From positions 1 to 5,639 of the forward strand of contig JAWRIT010000036.1 of NCBI GenBank assembly GCA_040268355.1: 5,639 bases of DNA, written 5' to 3'. Below the pieces are notes generated by a model. That model was not told where the DNA came from. It ran no database searches and saw only the letters and a program-made list of their open reading frames with translations. This document shows, one piece after another, positions 5,602-5,639 of this stretch (position 1 is the stretch's first letter; each line of letters begins with the position of its first letter). Both the position numbers and the translations under genes were made by a program. This DNA is from UBA1367 sp040268355 (lineage in GTDB: Bacteria > Actinomycetota > Coriobacteriia > Coriobacteriales > Atopobiaceae).

Positions 5602-5639
5602 GTTCGCGCTGCTTCCACTGTATTCGGATGGCCGCCCCC

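Noticed and set aside
5589..5618. Ten-codon N-terminal extension of the flavoprotein
   Set aside because: AAGGAGGG lies inside this stretch 5 bases before the inner ATG, and the Arg-rich extension is not a Tat or Sec signal: it lacks a hydrophobic segment and a twin-arginine SRRxF-type motif.

Overview
The window is about 5.6 kb of GC-rich DNA in which every supported gene lies on the minus strand. The gene content points to an anaerobic actinobacterium, most likely a gut or oral member of Coriobacteriia (Olsenella, Eggerthella or Slackia type). It combines a fumarate-reductase-like flavoprotein with iron-sulfur electron-transfer proteins built from Nuo and GltD parts, strong GGAGG-type ribosome binding sites, and short gaps. 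The taxonomic call is inference from protein style and base composition.

In transcription order, from right to left: (1) a 512-residue cytosolic FAD-dependent reductase of the fumarate reductase/succinate dehydrogenase flavoprotein family (5588 to 4050). (2) A 173-base gap with a GC-rich hairpin. (3) A 707-residue fusion of a NuoG-type iron-sulfur N-terminus to a GltD/NfnB-type FAD-NAD(P) module (3876 to 1753). (4) A 245-residue protein with the C-terminal half of NuoF followed by a two-cluster ferredoxin, but without the NADH/FMN domain (1738 to 1001). (5) A 293-residue alpha/beta hydrolase of the HSL/Aes esterase type (982 to 101). (6) Directly after the esterase stop codon, an in-frame piece from the middle of an ABC exporter ATPase domain, without its 5' half, running off the window.

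Genes 3 to 5 are separated by only 14 and 18 bases and look like one operon; gene 1 may be co-transcribed through the gap. A reasonable model is that the NuoG/GltD fusion takes hydride from NAD(P)H on its FAD and passes electrons through its own clusters and those of the small NuoF-like partner to the flavoprotein, which reduces an organic acceptor. The esterase may release that acceptor from an ester. The flavoprotein lacks the residues that define fumarate reduction, so the acceptor is unknown. The electron-transfer pair resembles a cut-down Stn (Sporomusa-type Nfn) transhydrogenase with one nucleotide site left, and is the most unusual part of the window. The esterase/ABC junction, which carries a 10-base tandem repeat, is the most suspicious spot structurally.
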